DNA from: Chloroflexota bacterium
GTDB lineage: Bacteria > Chloroflexota > UBA6077
Length of the DNA: 13,138 bases
Reading direction: 5' to 3'
Assembly: GCA_021788565.1 (NCBI GenBank)
Contig: JAJYKO010000059.1
Location: forward strand, 1 to 13,138
In this document: in pieces, positions 13,020 through 13,138 of the stretch
Numbering within the stretch: the stretch's first letter is position 1
Layout: each line of letters starts with the position of its first letter
The notes under the pieces: model-generated
Told to the model about the DNA's origin: nothing
Seen by the model: the letters and a program-made list of their open reading frames with translations, nothing else
The model's database searches: none
Translations under genes and position numbers: made by a program

Positions 13020-13138
13020 TCAAGCCGCCTCCAAGCCGGAGACTGCGGATGGTTGGGAGAGGCCGACCTTCTCCAGAGTAACGTGGTTGCCCAACTGCTC
13101 AAGGCGCTTGACCAAGTGTCGCTCGATGACCTCGCTAT
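13020..13138 (-). CDS. C-terminal fragment of an unidentified protein, possibly a transposase
   Basis: One minus-strand frame enters from the window edge and runs 38 codons to TGA at 13022-13020: it includes IERHLVKRLEQLGNHVTLEK and ends in G-L-E-A-A. The R-L-E-x-L-G-x-x-V-T-L pattern recalls the C-terminal tails of several IS transposases, though I cannot name a family. Its position, immediately before the point where the alcohol dehydrogenase homology starts, fits an inserted element that removed or displaced that gene's 5' end. Confidence 0.35.
   Translation of the reverse strand, partial: SEVIERHLVKRLEQLGNHVTLEKVGLSQPSAVSGLEAA

Noticed and set aside
1..13138. tRNA, rRNA or CRISPR arrays
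   Set aside because: I saw no cloverleaf-like sequence, no rRNA-like segment and no regularly spaced direct repeats when reading the window.

Overview
The window is GC-rich bacterial DNA. Genes are tightly packed, Shine-Dalgarno sites are clear, and GTG/TTG codons compete with ATG as starts. The gene content points to an anaerobe, perhaps a thermophile: a 2-oxoacid:ferredoxin oxidoreductase subunit, a succinyl-CoA synthetase pair, a tungsten-type aldehyde:ferredoxin oxidoreductase (AOR) and a cupin-type (archaeal-type) phosphoglucose isomerase. A clostridial or Chloroflexota-like host would fit, but nothing in the window fixes the taxonomy.

Left part, + strand (1-2506): the C-terminus of a 2-oxoacid:acceptor oxidoreductase gamma subunit, then beta (408-1556) and alpha (1637-2506) subunits of a succinyl-CoA-synthetase-type ligase. 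Together they would convert a 2-oxoacid to an acyl-CoA, and then to the acid with ATP formation, or run in reverse. Alpha has all the canonical motifs. Beta has lost the usual N-I-F-G-G-I loop. The 80-base gap between them holds a long hairpin, and a competing short hairpin would cover the alpha ribosome binding site.

Middle (2507-5648): a complete IS630-type insertion sequence (body 2553-3617, flanked by TA), with its transposase split between two frames at an A7 run on the minus strand. Then come a 330-base leader with a 10-bp inverted repeat and a doubtful 58-codon ORF, an MFS transporter on + (3948-5192), and about 450 bases with no recognisable gene that end in a perfect 9-bp hairpin. 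That hairpin separates the transporter from the convergent operon.

Right part, minus strand (12048 down to 5649): six closely spaced genes, in transcription order AOR, MoaD/ThiS-like sulfur carrier, FGGY sugar kinase, Gfo/Idh/MocA dehydrogenase, zinc MDR dehydrogenase and cupin phosphoglucose isomerase. Junctions are 2 nt apart, 4-nt overlap, 8-nt overlap, 13 nt and 31 nt. The set looks like a catabolic cassette for a sugar, polyol or cyclitol, in which NAD-linked dehydrogenases and a kinase/isomerase pair work beside a ferredoxin-linked aldehyde oxidation; the MFS protein may be the importer. I do not recognise this combination as a described pathway. It is the best candidate here for something new, but its substrate cannot be read from the sequence.

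Right edge: an iron-containing alcohol dehydrogenase lacking its N-terminal NAD-binding part (12199-about 12984), directly preceded by the tail of another reading frame that runs off the window and may be a transposase. This looks like a gene cut by an insertion or rearrangement.
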